Shown here piece by piece: positions 54,960 through 64,000 of a DNA stretch of 64,000 bases. Position 1 is the first letter of the stretch. Every line of letters starts with the position of its first letter. Origin of the DNA: Desulfurobacteriaceae bacterium. GTDB taxonomy: Bacteria; Aquificota; Aquificia; Desulfurobacteriales; Desulfurobacteriaceae. The translations under genes were made by a program, and so were the position numbers. The stretch spans positions 34,309 through 98,308 of the forward strand of contig JAMORC010000039.1 of assembly GCA_027063785.1 (NCBI GenBank), given 5' to 3'. Under the pieces are notes generated by a model. That model did no database searches. It was not told the origin of the DNA and saw only the letters and a program-made list of their open reading frames with translations.

Positions 54960-56282
54960 CTAATCCTCCTTAGGGGTATTGTTGCAGTATGAAGACTTAA
55001 CGACCCCTAAGACCTCTTCCAGCTCTCTCGCCAGTCCTTCTGTTCCCTTGTTCGTAAGACCGCCGATAACAAGTCTCGTTTTCCCTTCTCCCCTCTTCTC
55101 AAGCCTTGCCCAAACCCTCCTGTGGGGAATGAAGAAAGCAACGATAAGCCCCAGTATCAAAACCGTACTTCCGACCCAGACTATCCACGTCCCGGGGTCT
55201 TTCGAAACTTGAAGCCCGGTGTAGAAAGTGGGTTTGACATCGACAACTGCAAAGTAGATGTCCGTTCCGGGCACCTGATAGGAGATAAAAGGCTTAATCC
55301 CGTAAGTTTTTATCTGATCCCCCTCAATCAGGTCTATACCTATCGTCATCGTTCTGCCGTCAATACTTATAACTCTCAGGTAAACGCCCTCCCCGACCTT
55401 TATAGGCTGTCCGAAGGCAACGGGAATAACTTCCTCTCCCCTCGGACTTTTCAGCTTTATAAACGCCTCTCCCTGTCCGTAACTGGCCTGGTAGAAGTAT
55501 ATGCCCTTATACTTCAAGGGATCGTTAACCCTTATCTCCTTTCTCAGAACTTCTCTACCGTTCTCTATGACGGAAAGGTCGGAAATGTAAGCCTTGGGCA
55601 TCCCCGAAGGGTAAAAATCAATCGTAAACTTGTTGCACTTTACGTAGAAAGGCAGCTGAATGACCTTAGGACCGCTGAAGAAACTCACCAGGTTGCTCAT
55701 GGTCCCTTCGGATAAGTTCATGTACCCCCTGAAACCGAAAATAGCCGTTACAAGTCCGCCTATCAGGACGATAAGAACACCGAGGTGAACGATGTAAACC
55801 CCGAAACGGGCAAACACGTTCTTATCACCGAAAACGTGAACTTCTTCCGTACCTTCCTTTGACACTTCAGTCTTATAACGCTTTTCCCTTAAGGCCTCAA
55901 CAACTTTTCTCTTTACTTCCTCAAGCTGTGCAGAAAAAGTTATGGAGTGGTAAACCCTCAAGCTCTTTTCATAGCCGGAGGGGAGCGTTTTTCGAGGCTC
56001 CATGGCCACTTTCCATATCTTCGGGAGCCTCTTTATCGAACAGACTATCAGGTTAACCGCCAAGAGCGTCAGGAGGAGAATGTACCACCAGGAGTGGTAA
56101 ACGTCGGTAAAGCCAAGGAACTTGAAAATCTTATAAGTTGTTTCACCGTACTCCCTCAGGTATTTCTCCGGATCCTGCTGCTGCTCGATTATCGTTCCGA
56201 TGATTGAGGTAACCGCAAGGGTAAGGAGAAGGAAGATGGCAAGCTTAACGGAGCTGAAGAAGTCGTACAGTTTCCTAAACAT
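54960..56282 (-). CDS. resB: Cytochrome c assembly protein ResB/CcsB
   Basis: A 440-residue ResB-family membrane protein. It starts with the membrane helix region LYDFFSSVKLAIFLLLTLAVTS, followed by the family pattern GTIIEQ, further transmembrane spans around residues 65-80 and 165-185, a large periplasmic domain and a last span (about 388-405). With CcsA it forms the system II haem lyase. Confidence 0.9.
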   Translation of the reverse strand: MFRKLYDFFSSVKLAIFLLLTLAVTSIIGTIIEQQQDPEKYLREYGETTYKIFKFLGFTDVYHSWWYILLLTLLAVNLIVCSIKRLPKIWKVAMEPRKTLPSGYEKSLRVYHSITFSAQLEEVKRKVVEALREKRYKTEVSKEGTEEVHVFGDKNVFARFGVYIVHLGVLIVLIGGLVTAIFGFRGYMNLSEGTMSNLVSFFSGPKVIQLPFYVKCNKFTIDFYPSGMPKAYISDLSVIENGREVLRKEIRVNDPLKYKGIYFYQASYGQGEAFIKLKSPRGEEVIPVAFGQPIKVGEGVYLRVISIDGRTMTIGIDLIEGDQIKTYGIKPFISYQVPGTDIYFAVVDVKPTFYTGLQVSKDPGTWIVWVGSTVLILGLIVAFFIPHRRVWARLEKRGEGKTRLVIGGLTNKGTEGLARELEEVLGVVKSSYCNNTPKED

Positions 56283-56330
56283 TAGGACCTCGCTGTCTGT
56301 GTTATCGCACGTTCTTGTCCCTTAATTAAA

Positions 56331-57452
56331 TCAGAGGGCTTTTGAGAAGTCAACGATCTCAAAAGTTAAACCGTCTCTAAGGAGGAGTGAGAAGGGATCA
56401 GCAGTTCCCCTTTCCCTAATCCCGGTAAAAATAGCTTTCTTGCCGTAATTCTTAATTCCGAGAACTTCAGCTCCACCGGAAGTTATCGTGTAGAACAGGT
56501 CTTTTACCGAAAATTTCCCTTCTAACGAATAGTAGAGGAGCTTCAACTCCTCCACAACAGAAAGATCAACGTTGCTGGAAAGTCCGTCCGTCCCGAGGGC
56601 AAGCTTCGGGTAGCCGATAATATTTTCCACCTTCGGAAAACCCGCTTTCAGGTGAAGGTTGCTCCTGGGACAAAGAACTATTGAAACTCCTGCCTCGAGG
56701 AGCTGTTCCAGCTCTCTCTCGTTGAGGTTGGTGCAGTGAACGGCTATCATGTTCTCCGAAACGGCCCCGGCTTTTTTAAGGTAATCTACAGCTCCTTCGG
56801 CACATACCCTTTCGTAGCGCTTCCTCCCGATAGCAGGATAGACTTCCTCCTCAAATCGGTTCTTTTCACACCGGGAAAACTTCACTTCCTCAAAGGTTTC
56901 GGCAAGGTGGACTTGAAACCGATATCCCCTTCTTCTCGCATCTTCTGCAATTTTCTTTACGGCTTCAAAGGAAACAGAGTAAATGGAGTGAACGGAAAGG
57001 GGAGGGTCAAGCTCTTCGGGATTAACCTCCTTCCCGATAAACTCCAGAAATACCTTAAACCTGCTGTTCTTCAACAGCTTCCTTGAAATCCCGAAAGAAG
57101 AAATATCCCCGGCGTAAACAACACCGAACCGTTCGAGTTCCCCGATCCCCCTCTTAACGGCCTCCTCAATCTCCTGCTCGGTAAACGTTCTCCTTTTCCC
57201 GATTATCCAGAAAAGCCAGTCAAAGAAATCCCTGAAGGAATCGGGATTGAAGAAAAGGTTGCTCAGCTCCAGATGGGTATGGGCGTTAACAAAGGGAGGA
57301 TAGAGAACTCCGGGATACTCCTCTACTGCAAGGTTTTCTGGAGGAGCTTCTAAAATCTCACTAACTTCCCCTCCTTCAACGATTACAAACGGCCGGTAAA
57401 AAGCCCTGCCGTCGGGAGTTACGAGCCACTCAGCTCTTACCGCCTTCTTCAT
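56331..57452 (-). CDS. Amidohydrolase, probable aminodeoxyfutalosine/adenosine deaminase type (MqnX-like)
   Basis: A 373-residue metal-dependent hydrolase of the ATZ/TRZ-MqnX group. Metal ligands appear in VNAHTHLELS, QVHLAETFEE, AVHCTNL and LGTDGLSSN. The short length and composition fit the aminodeoxyfutalosine deaminase of the futalosine menaquinone pathway used by many Aquificota and Campylobacterota; related deaminases are possible. It overlaps the start of the nucleotidyltransferase gene by 23 bases. Confidence 0.7.
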   Translation of the reverse strand: MKKAVRAEWLVTPDGRAFYRPFVIVEGGEVSEILEAPPENLAVEEYPGVLYPPFVNAHTHLELSNLFFNPDSFRDFFDWLFWIIGKRRTFTEQEIEEAVKRGIGELERFGVVYAGDISSFGISRKLLKNSRFKVFLEFIGKEVNPEELDPPLSVHSIYSVSFEAVKKIAEDARRRGYRFQVHLAETFEEVKFSRCEKNRFEEEVYPAIGRKRYERVCAEGAVDYLKKAGAVSENMIAVHCTNLNERELEQLLEAGVSIVLCPRSNLHLKAGFPKVENIIGYPKLALGTDGLSSNVDLSVVEELKLLYYSLEGKFSVKDLFYTITSGGAEVLGIKNYGKKAIFTGIRERGTADPFSLLLRDGLTFEIVDFSKAL

Positions 57453-58869
57453 AGCTGTATCCCTTTACAAATTTTACGGCCTCCTCCCGGCTTCTTACCT
57501 TACCCGTTACCTGAAGCTCCAAAAGCTTCTCTTTAATCCTGCCGACGAGAGGACCGGCCTCAATTCCCTTTATCTCCATAATCTCCTTTCCGGAAAGTAA
57601 AGGTTTCAGGTTCTCCATCCTCTCCCGGTAAAAAGCAACGACCTGCTTAACGAAGGAAACAAAGTCCCTTACGCCTTTCCTCATCTCGTCCGAGGTTGCG
57701 GAAAAGTCGGCAATCGAAAGGAGAAGCGTATGGAAAGCGTAGTCACCACAGCTCCTTAAAAACCTGTAAACAGCCCTGTCCGTCAGCCTTCCCTTCAGGT
57801 AAAGGTCGTAAAGGAAGAAAGGCCTTAAGTGATTCCGTATAACAACCTCGGCAAGCCTTGCCGCCCTTTTCCCGAAGGAGAGCCTGAGAAAAGCTTCCCG
57901 GGCAATCTCTGCACCGACTTTATCGTGACCGTAAAAGGTAAGCTTCCCTTCAACCTCCTTTACCGTTAAGGGCTTACCTACATCGTGGTAGAGGGCTACA
58001 AACTTTAAGCACCGGCCTTCGGTAAATCCCCTAAACAACTCCCTACTAAGCACCCCGGAATAATCCCCCAAGACTTCCTCAGAGGAAGGCAAGACCTCCC
58101 TTTCCAAGTACTCAACACACTTCAACGTGTGCTCCTTCAGGTCAAACTGGTGAAGCCCAGAAGGAGGAATTTCCTCAATTCCCTTAAGCTCCTTAAAAAC
58201 CTCAAAGAGAGCGCCCGACAAGTCCATATCCCTTAAGCAGAGGTAAAAGCTATTTTCCTTTGACATTTTCAGAAGCTCTTCCCTGATTCTCTCCACCGGG
58301 GAGGAAGGAAGAAGCTTAGAGGCTTCCCTTGCCAGATCAAGGAACGAAGGAGCGTAATGAAAGTCAAGGCTCACTTTTATCCTGATTCCCCTGAGAACTC
58401 TCACAGGATCAGCCTTCAACGCCTCATCAGTTACCGGCCTGACAATTCCCTTCTGGAGATCTTCAAAACCTCCCGAAGGATCTATGATTTCCACATCGTC
58501 GTTAAAGGGAAGGAAAAGCTCCCTTACATCAAAGGCCATGGCATTTATCGTAAAGTCCCTCTTTAATAGGTCTTCTTCTATGCTCTTCCCTTCCATTGCC
58601 GAGATGTCAAGCCTGAACCCGGGCAGGAAAAAGGAAAAAACGGGCTTCTCCCTTTCCATCTTTACCGGATTTGTGTTTAATTCTTTAGATATGCAGGAGG
58701 ATACTTTTTCAGGATTAAAGGGGAGTGTGATGTCAAGGTCAACTTCTTCTTTTCTGATACCGAGGAGGCGGTCCCTTATAAATCCGCCGACCACGAAACC
58801 CTCGGGAAGGCAGTGCGAAATCCTTTCAAGCTTCGGGTGGTAAAAGGTAAGCTTATGCACCCTCTTCAA
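57430..58869 (-). CDS. CCA-adding-type tRNA nucleotidyltransferase / poly(A) polymerase with HD domain
   Basis: A 479-residue class II nucleotidyltransferase. The head domain has FVVGGFIRDRLLG and the catalytic VDLDIT pair, then RDFTINAMAFD and the nucleotide-recognition DPVRVLRGIRIKV. An HD domain follows (FVALYHDVGKPL, YGHDKVG). In Aquificota, CC-adding and A-adding activities can be split between two enzymes, so the exact reaction is uncertain. It is divergent from the LolD-like gene with only 22 bases between. Confidence 0.86.
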   Translation of the reverse strand: MKRVHKLTFYHPKLERISHCLPEGFVVGGFIRDRLLGIRKEEVDLDITLPFNPEKVSSCISKELNTNPVKMEREKPVFSFFLPGFRLDISAMEGKSIEEDLLKRDFTINAMAFDVRELFLPFNDDVEIIDPSGGFEDLQKGIVRPVTDEALKADPVRVLRGIRIKVSLDFHYAPSFLDLAREASKLLPSSPVERIREELLKMSKENSFYLCLRDMDLSGALFEVFKELKGIEEIPPSGLHQFDLKEHTLKCVEYLEREVLPSSEEVLGDYSGVLSRELFRGFTEGRCLKFVALYHDVGKPLTVKEVEGKLTFYGHDKVGAEIAREAFLRLSFGKRAARLAEVVIRNHLRPFFLYDLYLKGRLTDRAVYRFLRSCGDYAFHTLLLSIADFSATSDEMRKGVRDFVSFVKQVVAFYRERMENLKPLLSGKEIMEIKGIEAGPLVGRIKEKLLELQVTGKVRSREEAVKFVKGYSYEEGGKS

Positions 58870-58891
58870 GGCAAACTCCGCGGAGTCTGAG

Positions 58892-59575
58892 ATGGAAACA
58901 ATTATAAAGGCTGAAAACCTTGTAAAGATCTACGAAACGGAAAGCGACAGGGTAGAGGCCTTAAGGGGAGTAAACATCGAGCTGAAAGAAGGGGAGTTTT
59001 CCCTCCTCATGGGAGCTTCCGGCTCGGGCAAGTCAACCCTGCTCCACATCCTCGGAACGTTAGACAAGCCCACCTCCGGGAAGGTTTTCTTTAGGGGGAA
59101 AGACCTCTTCGCACTCTCGGAAAGGGAACTTTCAAGGTTCAGAAACCAAAAGGTGGGATTTGTCTTTCAGTTTCACTACCTGATTAACGAGCTTACAGTC
59201 CTCGAAAACGTCATGGTGCCCCTCCTAATCGGCGGGAAGAAAAAGGAAGAAGCAGAAGAAAGGGCAAAAGAGCTGTTGAAATCTGTAGGGCTCGGGCATA
59301 GATTATCTCACAGACCGTTTGAGATTTCCGGAGGAGAGAAGCAGAGAGTCGCAGTAGCAAGAGCTTTGGTGAACAGCCCCGAAATCGTCTTGGCAGATGA
59401 ACCCACTGGAAACCTCGACTCCAGAACCGCCCACGCCGTCATCTCATTGATGAAGGAACTGAACCGGGAGCTTGGCACGACCTTCCTCATAGCGACCCAC
59501 AATGCGGAGCTGGAAAGTTACGCTGACGGCATATACTTTATTAAGGATGGTCTCATAGTCGATAAAACCCAATAG
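58892..59575 (+). CDS. lolD: LolD-family ABC transporter ATPase
   Basis: A 227-residue ATPase with Walker [11 protein letters not shown]-loop [18 protein letters not shown], signature [14 protein letters not shown] and Walker [13 protein letters not shown]. The LolD/MacB/FtsE class is indicated by the LINELT region. No LolCE permease is adjacent, so its membrane partner is encoded elsewhere. Confidence 0.86.
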   Translation: METIIKAENLVKIYETESDRVEALRGVNIELKEGEFSLLMGASGSGKSTLLHILGTLDKPTSGKVFFRGKDLFALSERELSRFRNQKVGFVFQFHYLINELTVLENVMVPLLIGGKKKEEAEERAKELLKSVGLGHRLSHRPFEISGGEKQRVAVARALVNSPEIVLADEPTGNLDSRTAHAVISLMKELNRELGTTFLIATHNAELESYADGIYFIKDGLIVDKTQ

Positions 59576-59586
59576 AAGGAGTCTGT

Positions 59587-62052
59587 ATGTTTGAAAGGTT
59601 TACCACAAAAGCAAGGCAGATAATCATCAACGCCAAAGAGCAGGCGGTAGCCCTTCACTGCGAAAAGCTGGGCACCGAACATATCCTGCTTGCACTTCTC
59701 AAGAACGATGAAATTACAAACCAGATTCTCTCAAGGTACAACATCTCCAAGGCAAGAATTCAGGAGATTATCATATCCCAAGTCCAGCCCGTTCCTTACG
59801 AAGTTGACGTAAACACCATAACCTTCTCTACCGAAGCCAGAAGAGTCCTCGAACACGCCCTTGAGGAATCCAAAATCCTCGGCCACGCCAGCGTCGGGCC
59901 CGAACACCTTTTCATAGCCCTCGCCAAGGAAAGGCTGGGACTTGCCGGAAGAATACTGAGGAGCTACGGCCTCGACCACTACACCTTGAGAAGGGAGGTA
60001 TCGAGCCTCCTCAAGGGCATAGCCAGGGAGAGGAAGTCGAGCAGGAAGTCCAGCACTCCGAACCTCGACAAGTTCGGAAGGGATTTAACGAAGCTGGCAG
60101 AAGAGGGTAAGCTCGACCCGGTAATCGGAAGGGATAAGGAGATAGAAAGGGTAACCCACATCCTCGCAAGGCGGAGGAAGAACAACCCCGTCCTGATAGG
60201 AGAACCGGGAGTCGGTAAAACCGCAATCGTCGAAGGACTGGCCATAAGGATAGCAAAAGGGGAAGTTCCCGAAAAGCTCAAGAACAAGAGGATAGTCTCC
60301 CTCGACATGGCCTCCCTCATTGCCGGGACTAAGTACAGGGGGCAGTTCGAGGAAAGGCTGAAAGCCATAGTTAAGGAACTCGAAAATAACGACGACGTTA
60401 TCCTCTTTATCGACGAGATTCACACCCTCGTCGGCGCCGGAGCCGCAGAGGGGTCTATGGACGCTTCGAACATCCTCAAGCCTTCCCTTTCAAGGGGCGA
60501 GATTCAGGTAATAGGGGCAACCACGATTGACGAGTACAGGAAGTACATAGAGAAGGACGGCGCCCTGGAAAGGAGATTCCAGCCCGTAATGGTGGAAGAA
60601 CCTTCCATCGAAGACACGATAGAAATCCTAAAGGGACTCAGGGAAAGGTTTGAGGAATTCCACAACGTCATAATAACCGACGAGGCAATAGAGAGGGCTG
60701 TCAAGCTCTCTGTCCGCTACATAAACGACAGGAAACTTCCCGACAAGGCGATAGACATTATCGACGAAGCAGGAGCAAAAGCACAGCTTCAGTCCACGAA
60801 AAAGGATGAAAAGCTCAAGGCCTTAGAAAAAGAGATTGAGAAAGTAAGGGCTATGAAAGAAGAAGCCCTCGCAATGGCGGAGTACGAAAGAGCCCACTAC
60901 TACAAACAGCAGGAGATAAAGCTCCTTGCGGAGCTTGAGGAAATGAAAAGAGAGCAACAGCTCAAGAAGAAGGAAGAAAAAGTAGTTATTGACGAGACAA
61001 AGGTTGAGGAGATCGTTGCACTCTGGACGGGGATTCCCGTTCAGCAGCTCCACGAGAAGGAGGCCGAGAAGCTCTTAAAGCTCGAAGAGGAACTTCACAA
61101 ACGAGTCGTCGGCCAGGAGGAAGCTGTAAAGGCTGTTGCAAAGGCCATAAAACGCTCAAGGCTCGGAATAAGGTCTAACGCCAACAGACCCATAGGCTCG
61201 TTCCTCTTCCTCGGACCCACGGGAGTCGGCAAGACGGAACTTGCCAAAGCCCTCGCCGAGTACCTCTTCGGCGACGAGAAGGCAATGGTCAGAATAGACA
61301 TGTCCGAATACATGGAAAAGCACACCGTCTCCAGGCTCATCGGTGCACCTCCGGGATACGTCGGTTACGAGGAAGGGGGACAGCTGACAGAAGCCGTAAG
61401 GCGCAGGCCATACACGGTAATACTCCTCGACGAAATCGAAAAGGCACACCCCGACGTCCTCAACATACTCCTCCAGATAATGGAGGACGGAAGGCTTACC
61501 GACGGGCTGGGAAGGACGGTATCCTTTACCAACACAATCCTGATAATGACCTCGAACCTCGGAGCGAAACACCTCCTCTCGTCCCAGAAAGGAATGGGAT
61601 TCGAAGTTGAAGACGGCAAAGAAGAGGAGCGTTCCTTCGAAAGGATGAAGTCCTTTGTCCTCGACGAGGTCAAGAAGTTCTTCAAGCCGGAGTTCATAAA
61701 CAGGCTCGACGGAATAATTGTCTTCCATCCGCTCACCAAAGAGCACGTAAGGGAAATAGTCCTCAAGCAGGTTGAGAAGCTCAACGAGGAACTGAAGGAA
61801 AAAGGGCTGAAAGTTCACGTAACAAAAAGGTTTGTCGACTACGTCGTCGAAAGGGAGTTCAAGAAAGAATACGGTGCAAGAACCATAAGGAGAGCCATAC
61901 AGACCCTTATCGAGGACAGGCTAACCGACGAACTCCTGATGGGACGCTTCACCGAGGGTGGAGACGTCCTCTTTGACGTAACGCCCAAGGGGCGCATCTC
62001 CGTCAGGGAGAAGAAGAGCAAGAAGAAGAAGGAAACGACCGGAGTCAATTAA
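59587..62052 (+). CDS. clpC: Clp protease ATPase subunit ClpC
   Basis: An 821-residue Hsp100 protein. The N-terminal double Clp-N repeats ([19 protein letters not shown], and [16 protein letters not shown]) are followed by AAA module 1 ([15 protein letters not shown]), a UVR-containing middle domain (about 405-450) and AAA module 2 ([41 protein letters not shown]). The middle domain marks ClpC rather than ClpB. It has a Lys-rich C-terminal tail. ClpP is not nearby. Confidence 0.95.
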   Translation: MFERFTTKARQIIINAKEQAVALHCEKLGTEHILLALLKNDEITNQILSRYNISKARIQEIIISQVQPVPYEVDVNTITFSTEARRVLEHALEESKILGHASVGPEHLFIALAKERLGLAGRILRSYGLDHYTLRREVSSLLKGIARERKSSRKSSTPNLDKFGRDLTKLAEEGKLDPVIGRDKEIERVTHILARRRKNNPVLIGEPGVGKTAIVEGLAIRIAKGEVPEKLKNKRIVSLDMASLIAGTKYRGQFEERLKAIVKELENNDDVILFIDEIHTLVGAGAAEGSMDASNILKPSLSRGEIQVIGATTIDEYRKYIEKDGALERRFQPVMVEEPSIEDTIEILKGLRERFEEFHNVIITDEAIERAVKLSVRYINDRKLPDKAIDIIDEAGAKAQLQSTKKDEKLKALEKEIEKVRAMKEEALAMAEYERAHYYKQQEIKLLAELEEMKREQQLKKKEEKVVIDETKVEEIVALWTGIPVQQLHEKEAEKLLKLEEELHKRVVGQEEAVKAVAKAIKRSRLGIRSNANRPIGSFLFLGPTGVGKTELAKALAEYLFGDEKAMVRIDMSEYMEKHTVSRLIGAPPGYVGYEEGGQLTEAVRRRPYTVILLDEIEKAHPDVLNILLQIMEDGRLTDGLGRTVSFTNTILIMTSNLGAKHLLSSQKGMGFEVEDGKEEERSFERMKSFVLDEVKKFFKPEFINRLDGIIVFHPLTKEHVREIVLKQVEKLNEELKEKGLKVHVTKRFVDYVVEREFKKEYGARTIRRAIQTLIEDRLTDELLMGRFTEGGDVLFDVTPKGRISVREKKSKKKKETTGVN

Positions 62053-62771
62053 TGAGGCGCTTTAAGGTTGACAAAGTCAGGGGAGGCGTGGCCTACCTGC
62101 GGGGGCAGGAGGCCCGTCACGCCCTTAAAGTCCTCAGGCTGAGGAAAGGAGATGAGATATTTATATTTGACGGAGAGGGCAGAGAGTACCTGGCCGTCAT
62201 CGACGCGGCATCTCCCACCTCAGTAAAACTTAAAGTCGTTGAGGAAATAAACGTCAACAGGGACAGCCCTCTCCACTCCACTCTTTTTATGGGAATTACC
62301 AACAAACTCCAGAAGTTTGAACTGGCAGTTCAGAAAGCAACGGAACTCGGGGTAACCGAAATTGTGCCGGTTATCTGCCAGCGCTCCTCGACAGCTCATA
62401 ACGTAAAAAACTGGGAAGGAAAGCTGAAGCGCTGGAAGGAAATTATCATAAACGCCGCCAAGCAGTGCGGAAGAAACATCCTTCCTCAGCTGATGGAACC
62501 CGTTAAGCTTCCGGAAATCGAAAGCAACTCCGACCTTTCTTTCGTTCTCTGGGAAAAAGGAGGAAAGTCCTTTAAGGATTTCGCCGATTACTCGGCCTCT
62601 TCCGTCTCATTCCTCGTAGGCCCCGAGGGAGGACTCGACAGGGAAGAGATAAACATTTTGGTCGAAAAGGGATTTAAGCCGATATATCTGGGGAAAAGGA
62701 TACTTCGGGCAGAGACTGCCGCAATCGCCGGAATGACCTTAATTCAGTACATCTGGGGAGACCTTTGCTGA
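62052..62771 (+). CDS. rsmE: 16S rRNA m3U1498 methyltransferase RsmE
   Basis: A 239-residue SPOUT methyltransferase. The N-terminal PUA-like segment [19 protein letters not shown] and the SAM knot motifs [14 protein letters not shown] and [20 protein letters not shown] are diagnostic. Its first base is the last base of the clpC stop. Confidence 0.95.
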   Translation: MRRFKVDKVRGGVAYLRGQEARHALKVLRLRKGDEIFIFDGEGREYLAVIDAASPTSVKLKVVEEINVNRDSPLHSTLFMGITNKLQKFELAVQKATELGVTEIVPVICQRSSTAHNVKNWEGKLKRWKEIIINAAKQCGRNILPQLMEPVKLPEIESNSDLSFVLWEKGGKSFKDFADYSASSVSFLVGPEGGLDREEINILVEKGFKPIYLGKRILRAETAAIAGMTLIQYIWGDLC

Positions 62772-63313
62772 AAGAACTCCTATCCAAAGAGTTTAAAGGC
62801 ACAACCCTGAAAGTAATGCTCGGGGACATAACGGAGGAGGAAACGGAAGCCGTAGTCAATGCGGCCAACAGCTCCCTCAAACACGGCGGAGGAGTTGCCG
62901 GCGCAATAGTAAAAAGGGGAGGAAAGGTCATTCAGGAAGAGAGCGACAGGATAGTAGCGGAAAGGGGGAGAGTGCCGGCGGGAAGCGCGGTTTACACCTC
63001 TGCCGGAAAGCTAAAAGCGAAGTACGTTATCCACGCCGTCGGACCGATTTGGGGAGAAGGAGACGAAGAACGGAAGCTGAGAAGCGCCGTGAGGTCTTCA
63101 CTGAAACTGGCAGACAAGCTGAAGCTGAAATCAATAGCCCTGCCGGCAATCAGTACGGGGATCTTCGGCTACCCGAAGGAAGAAGGGGTGAGGGTTATCG
63201 TCGACGAAGTCCTCCGCTACTTAAAAGAGAACCCTAAAACCAGCTTGAAAGAAATACACTTCACAAGCATCGACGAGAGGACTGCCGAGCTCTTTGCCTC
63301 AGCTCTTTCTTAA
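62765..63313 (+). CDS. Macrodomain (ADP-ribose-binding) protein
   Basis: A 182-residue protein with a TTG start overlapping rsmE. The macrodomain signature is [20 protein letters not shown], then [13 protein letters not shown] and [15 protein letters not shown]. Such proteins bind or hydrolyse ADP-ribose and O-acetyl-ADP-ribose and can remove ADP-ribose from acidic residues. It is the last gene of the clpC run. Confidence 0.93.
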   Translation: MLKELLSKEFKGTTLKVMLGDITEEETEAVVNAANSSLKHGGGVAGAIVKRGGKVIQEESDRIVAERGRVPAGSAVYTSAGKLKAKYVIHAVGPIWGEGDEERKLRSAVRSSLKLADKLKLKSIALPAISTGIFGYPKEEGVRVIVDEVLRYLKENPKTSLKEIHFTSIDERTAELFASALS

Positions 63314-63317
63314 TGAG

Positions 63318-63358
63318 AAGGAAACTTTACTAAAGAAGTTTCCTTCCAAAAAGGAAAC
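63318..63358 (+). terminator. Terminator-like region with two overlapping hairpins
   Basis: AAGGAAACTT (63318-63327) pairs with AAGTTTCCTT (63336-63345), a 10-bp stem. The second arm can instead pair with AAGGAAAC at 63351-63358. The two structures are mutually exclusive, as in attenuators, but its place after the last gene suggests a simple terminator. Confidence 0.55.
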
Positions 63359-63371
63359 CCGAACTTCTGTT

Positions 63372-63879
63372 TTAAGCTACTTTTCTTTCCGTTTTCGACC
63401 CTCTTCGTAAAATTAAAATTGTCAGGATAGATAAACCGATTAAAAGAATATTACTAATACCTCCTGATACTTTTGAACTCGAAACCTGGCATCCGCCTAC
63501 ACCGCCACCTCCGCCGCTTTTGACATCTCTCTCAGCCAACGTTATGGGATCGTATATCACGCCAACTGCTCCATCTTCATCAAACTCCCCATTGTCCTCA
63601 ATAGACAAAGAGAGTCTGTTTCCAATAACAGTAACAGAGCCCGTTATATCAATACCATTTTTAAATACACGAATACCACTTGGTAATGGCCTATCAAACA
63701 CAAAAGTTACTTTTAATACACTTGAATTAGGTACTTAAGGACTTATACCCAGGTATAGTTTCGGGCTTTGCTGAACTGAAGTAATCAACTACACCGGAAC
63801 TCGATTCCAGTGTAACACCCGAAGAAATATTATCATCATAAATAGAAATAGATCGCTTCGACTTAAAGATTAGTGGAAT
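63372..63879 (-). pseudogene. Broken surface protein: choice-of-anchor domain plus C-terminal sorting signal
   Basis: Two frames on the minus strand together give the end of a secreted protein. Bases 63879 to about 63727 encode a strand-rich segment ending GYKSLST and a stop; the next frame from about 63734 encodes VPNSSVLKVTFVFDRPLPSG, the LSLSIEDNGEFDEDGAVGVIYDP segment typical of choice-of-anchor-U type domains, then a Gly-rich linker with a single Cys (GGGGGVGGC), a hydrophobic helix and RRGSK. The ending resembles GG-C-TM-Arg sorting signals of anchor-processed proteins. A frameshift near 63730 and an IS at 63880 break the gene. Composition is AT-rich and unlike the neighbours. Confidence 0.65.
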
Positions 63880-64000
63880 GCCCCCCAAATTTTGGACACT
63901 CTGAACACATAAAATTGAACGCAAGGGGGCAGAGATGAAGAAGAGATTTACCATCGACCAGATTGTCCGCATCCTTGCAGAAGCAGAACTACCCGGCTCA
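63880..64000 (+). mobile_element. Left end of an IS3-family insertion sequence (continues past the window)
   Basis: The terminal inverted repeat appears to begin TGCCCCCCAAATTTTGGACA at 63880, similar to IS3-family ends that start TG. An orfA reading frame starts 55 bases inside. The element is inserted into the surface-protein gene. Confidence 0.75.
63935..64000 (+). CDS. IS3-family transposase OrfA, N-terminal fragment
   Basis: The first 22 codons (MKKRFTIDQIVRILAEAE...) match the start of the HTH OrfA protein of IS3/IS911-type elements. The ATG follows GGGGGCAGAG. The rest of orfA and orfB lie outside the window. Confidence 0.82.
   Translation, partial: MKKRFTIDQIVRILAEAELPGS

Overview
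The window looks like chromosomal DNA of a thermophilic, anaerobic, chemolithoautotrophic bacterium. The best guess is Aquificota, family Desulfurobacteriaceae (Thermovibrio/Desulfurobacterium type). The reasons are very tight gene packing with many 1-4 nt start/stop overlaps, frequent TTG and GTG starts, Lys/Glu-rich proteins, an anaerobic Ni-Fe CO dehydrogenase, a corrinoid-activation (RACo-like) protein, citramalate-based isoleucine synthesis, a candidate futalosine-pathway deaminase and CcsA/ResB cytochrome c assembly. The taxon is inferred from gene content, not from an rRNA gene.

Layout. 1-5711: end of a RACo-like gene, a DUF4911 protein, GspG, RlmB, an AT-richer RHH/PIN toxin-antitoxin pair, an unknown protein and an NtrB/NtrC-like two-component pair. 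5712-6403: a four-cluster ferredoxin whose frame is crossed by one TGA that carries a near-canonical bacterial SECIS hairpin, so it is probably a selenoprotein. 6387-11090 (minus): an unknown membrane-anchored protein, HemE, a TnpB-type IS200/IS605 element, RlmN, a tiny membrane protein and a Trm112-like protein. 11157-11435: tRNA-Ser, tRNA-Lys, tRNA-Ser. 11543-19145 (plus): HisD, PyrB, a triheme cytochrome, PyrC, an SDH-family protease, CarD, PIN-TRAM, IspD and a Crp/Fnr regulator. 19137-22632: a YgbA_NO-family protein, CooS, and a divergent NifX-like/DUF1847 pair.

22653-36472: SfsA, a histidine phosphatase, a GltD-like flavoprotein, tRNA-Phe and tRNA-Leu, HslVU, an M24 peptidase, Tgt, RluD, YacG-MutS and an NfnAB-like pair. 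36510-43495 (minus): a long run leuD-leuB-asd-roadblock-MBL-patatin-acylphosphatase-LysM/LytM-HD-GYP. 43600-43929: four minus-strand tRNAs. 44021-53932 (plus): a degenerate metallophosphoesterase, GltB, LysC, CimA, a DUF996 protein and a voltage-gated-type K+ channel. 53950-58869 (minus): CcsA, ResB, an amidohydrolase and a CCA/poly(A)-type nucleotidyltransferase. 58892-63313 (plus): LolD-like ATPase, ClpC, RsmE and a macrodomain protein. 63372-64000: a surface-protein gene that is frameshifted and cut by an IS3-family element running off the window.

Most interesting system. Two perfect TTGAC-N4-GTCAA palindromes occur in the intergenic regions: one upstream of the predicted selenoprotein ferredoxin (5708-5721) and one centred between cooS and the divergent NifX-like gene (21537-21550). 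The Crp/Fnr regulator at 18501-19145 has an FNR-type recognition helix (E-T-V-S-R), contains no cysteine, and lies next to a YgbA_NO gene and cooS. This suggests a gas- or redox-responsive regulon joining CO dehydrogenase, the divergent metal/cofactor pair and a selenocysteine polyferredoxin that could be its electron partner. The motifs are visible in the sequence; the regulon and the partnership are inference.
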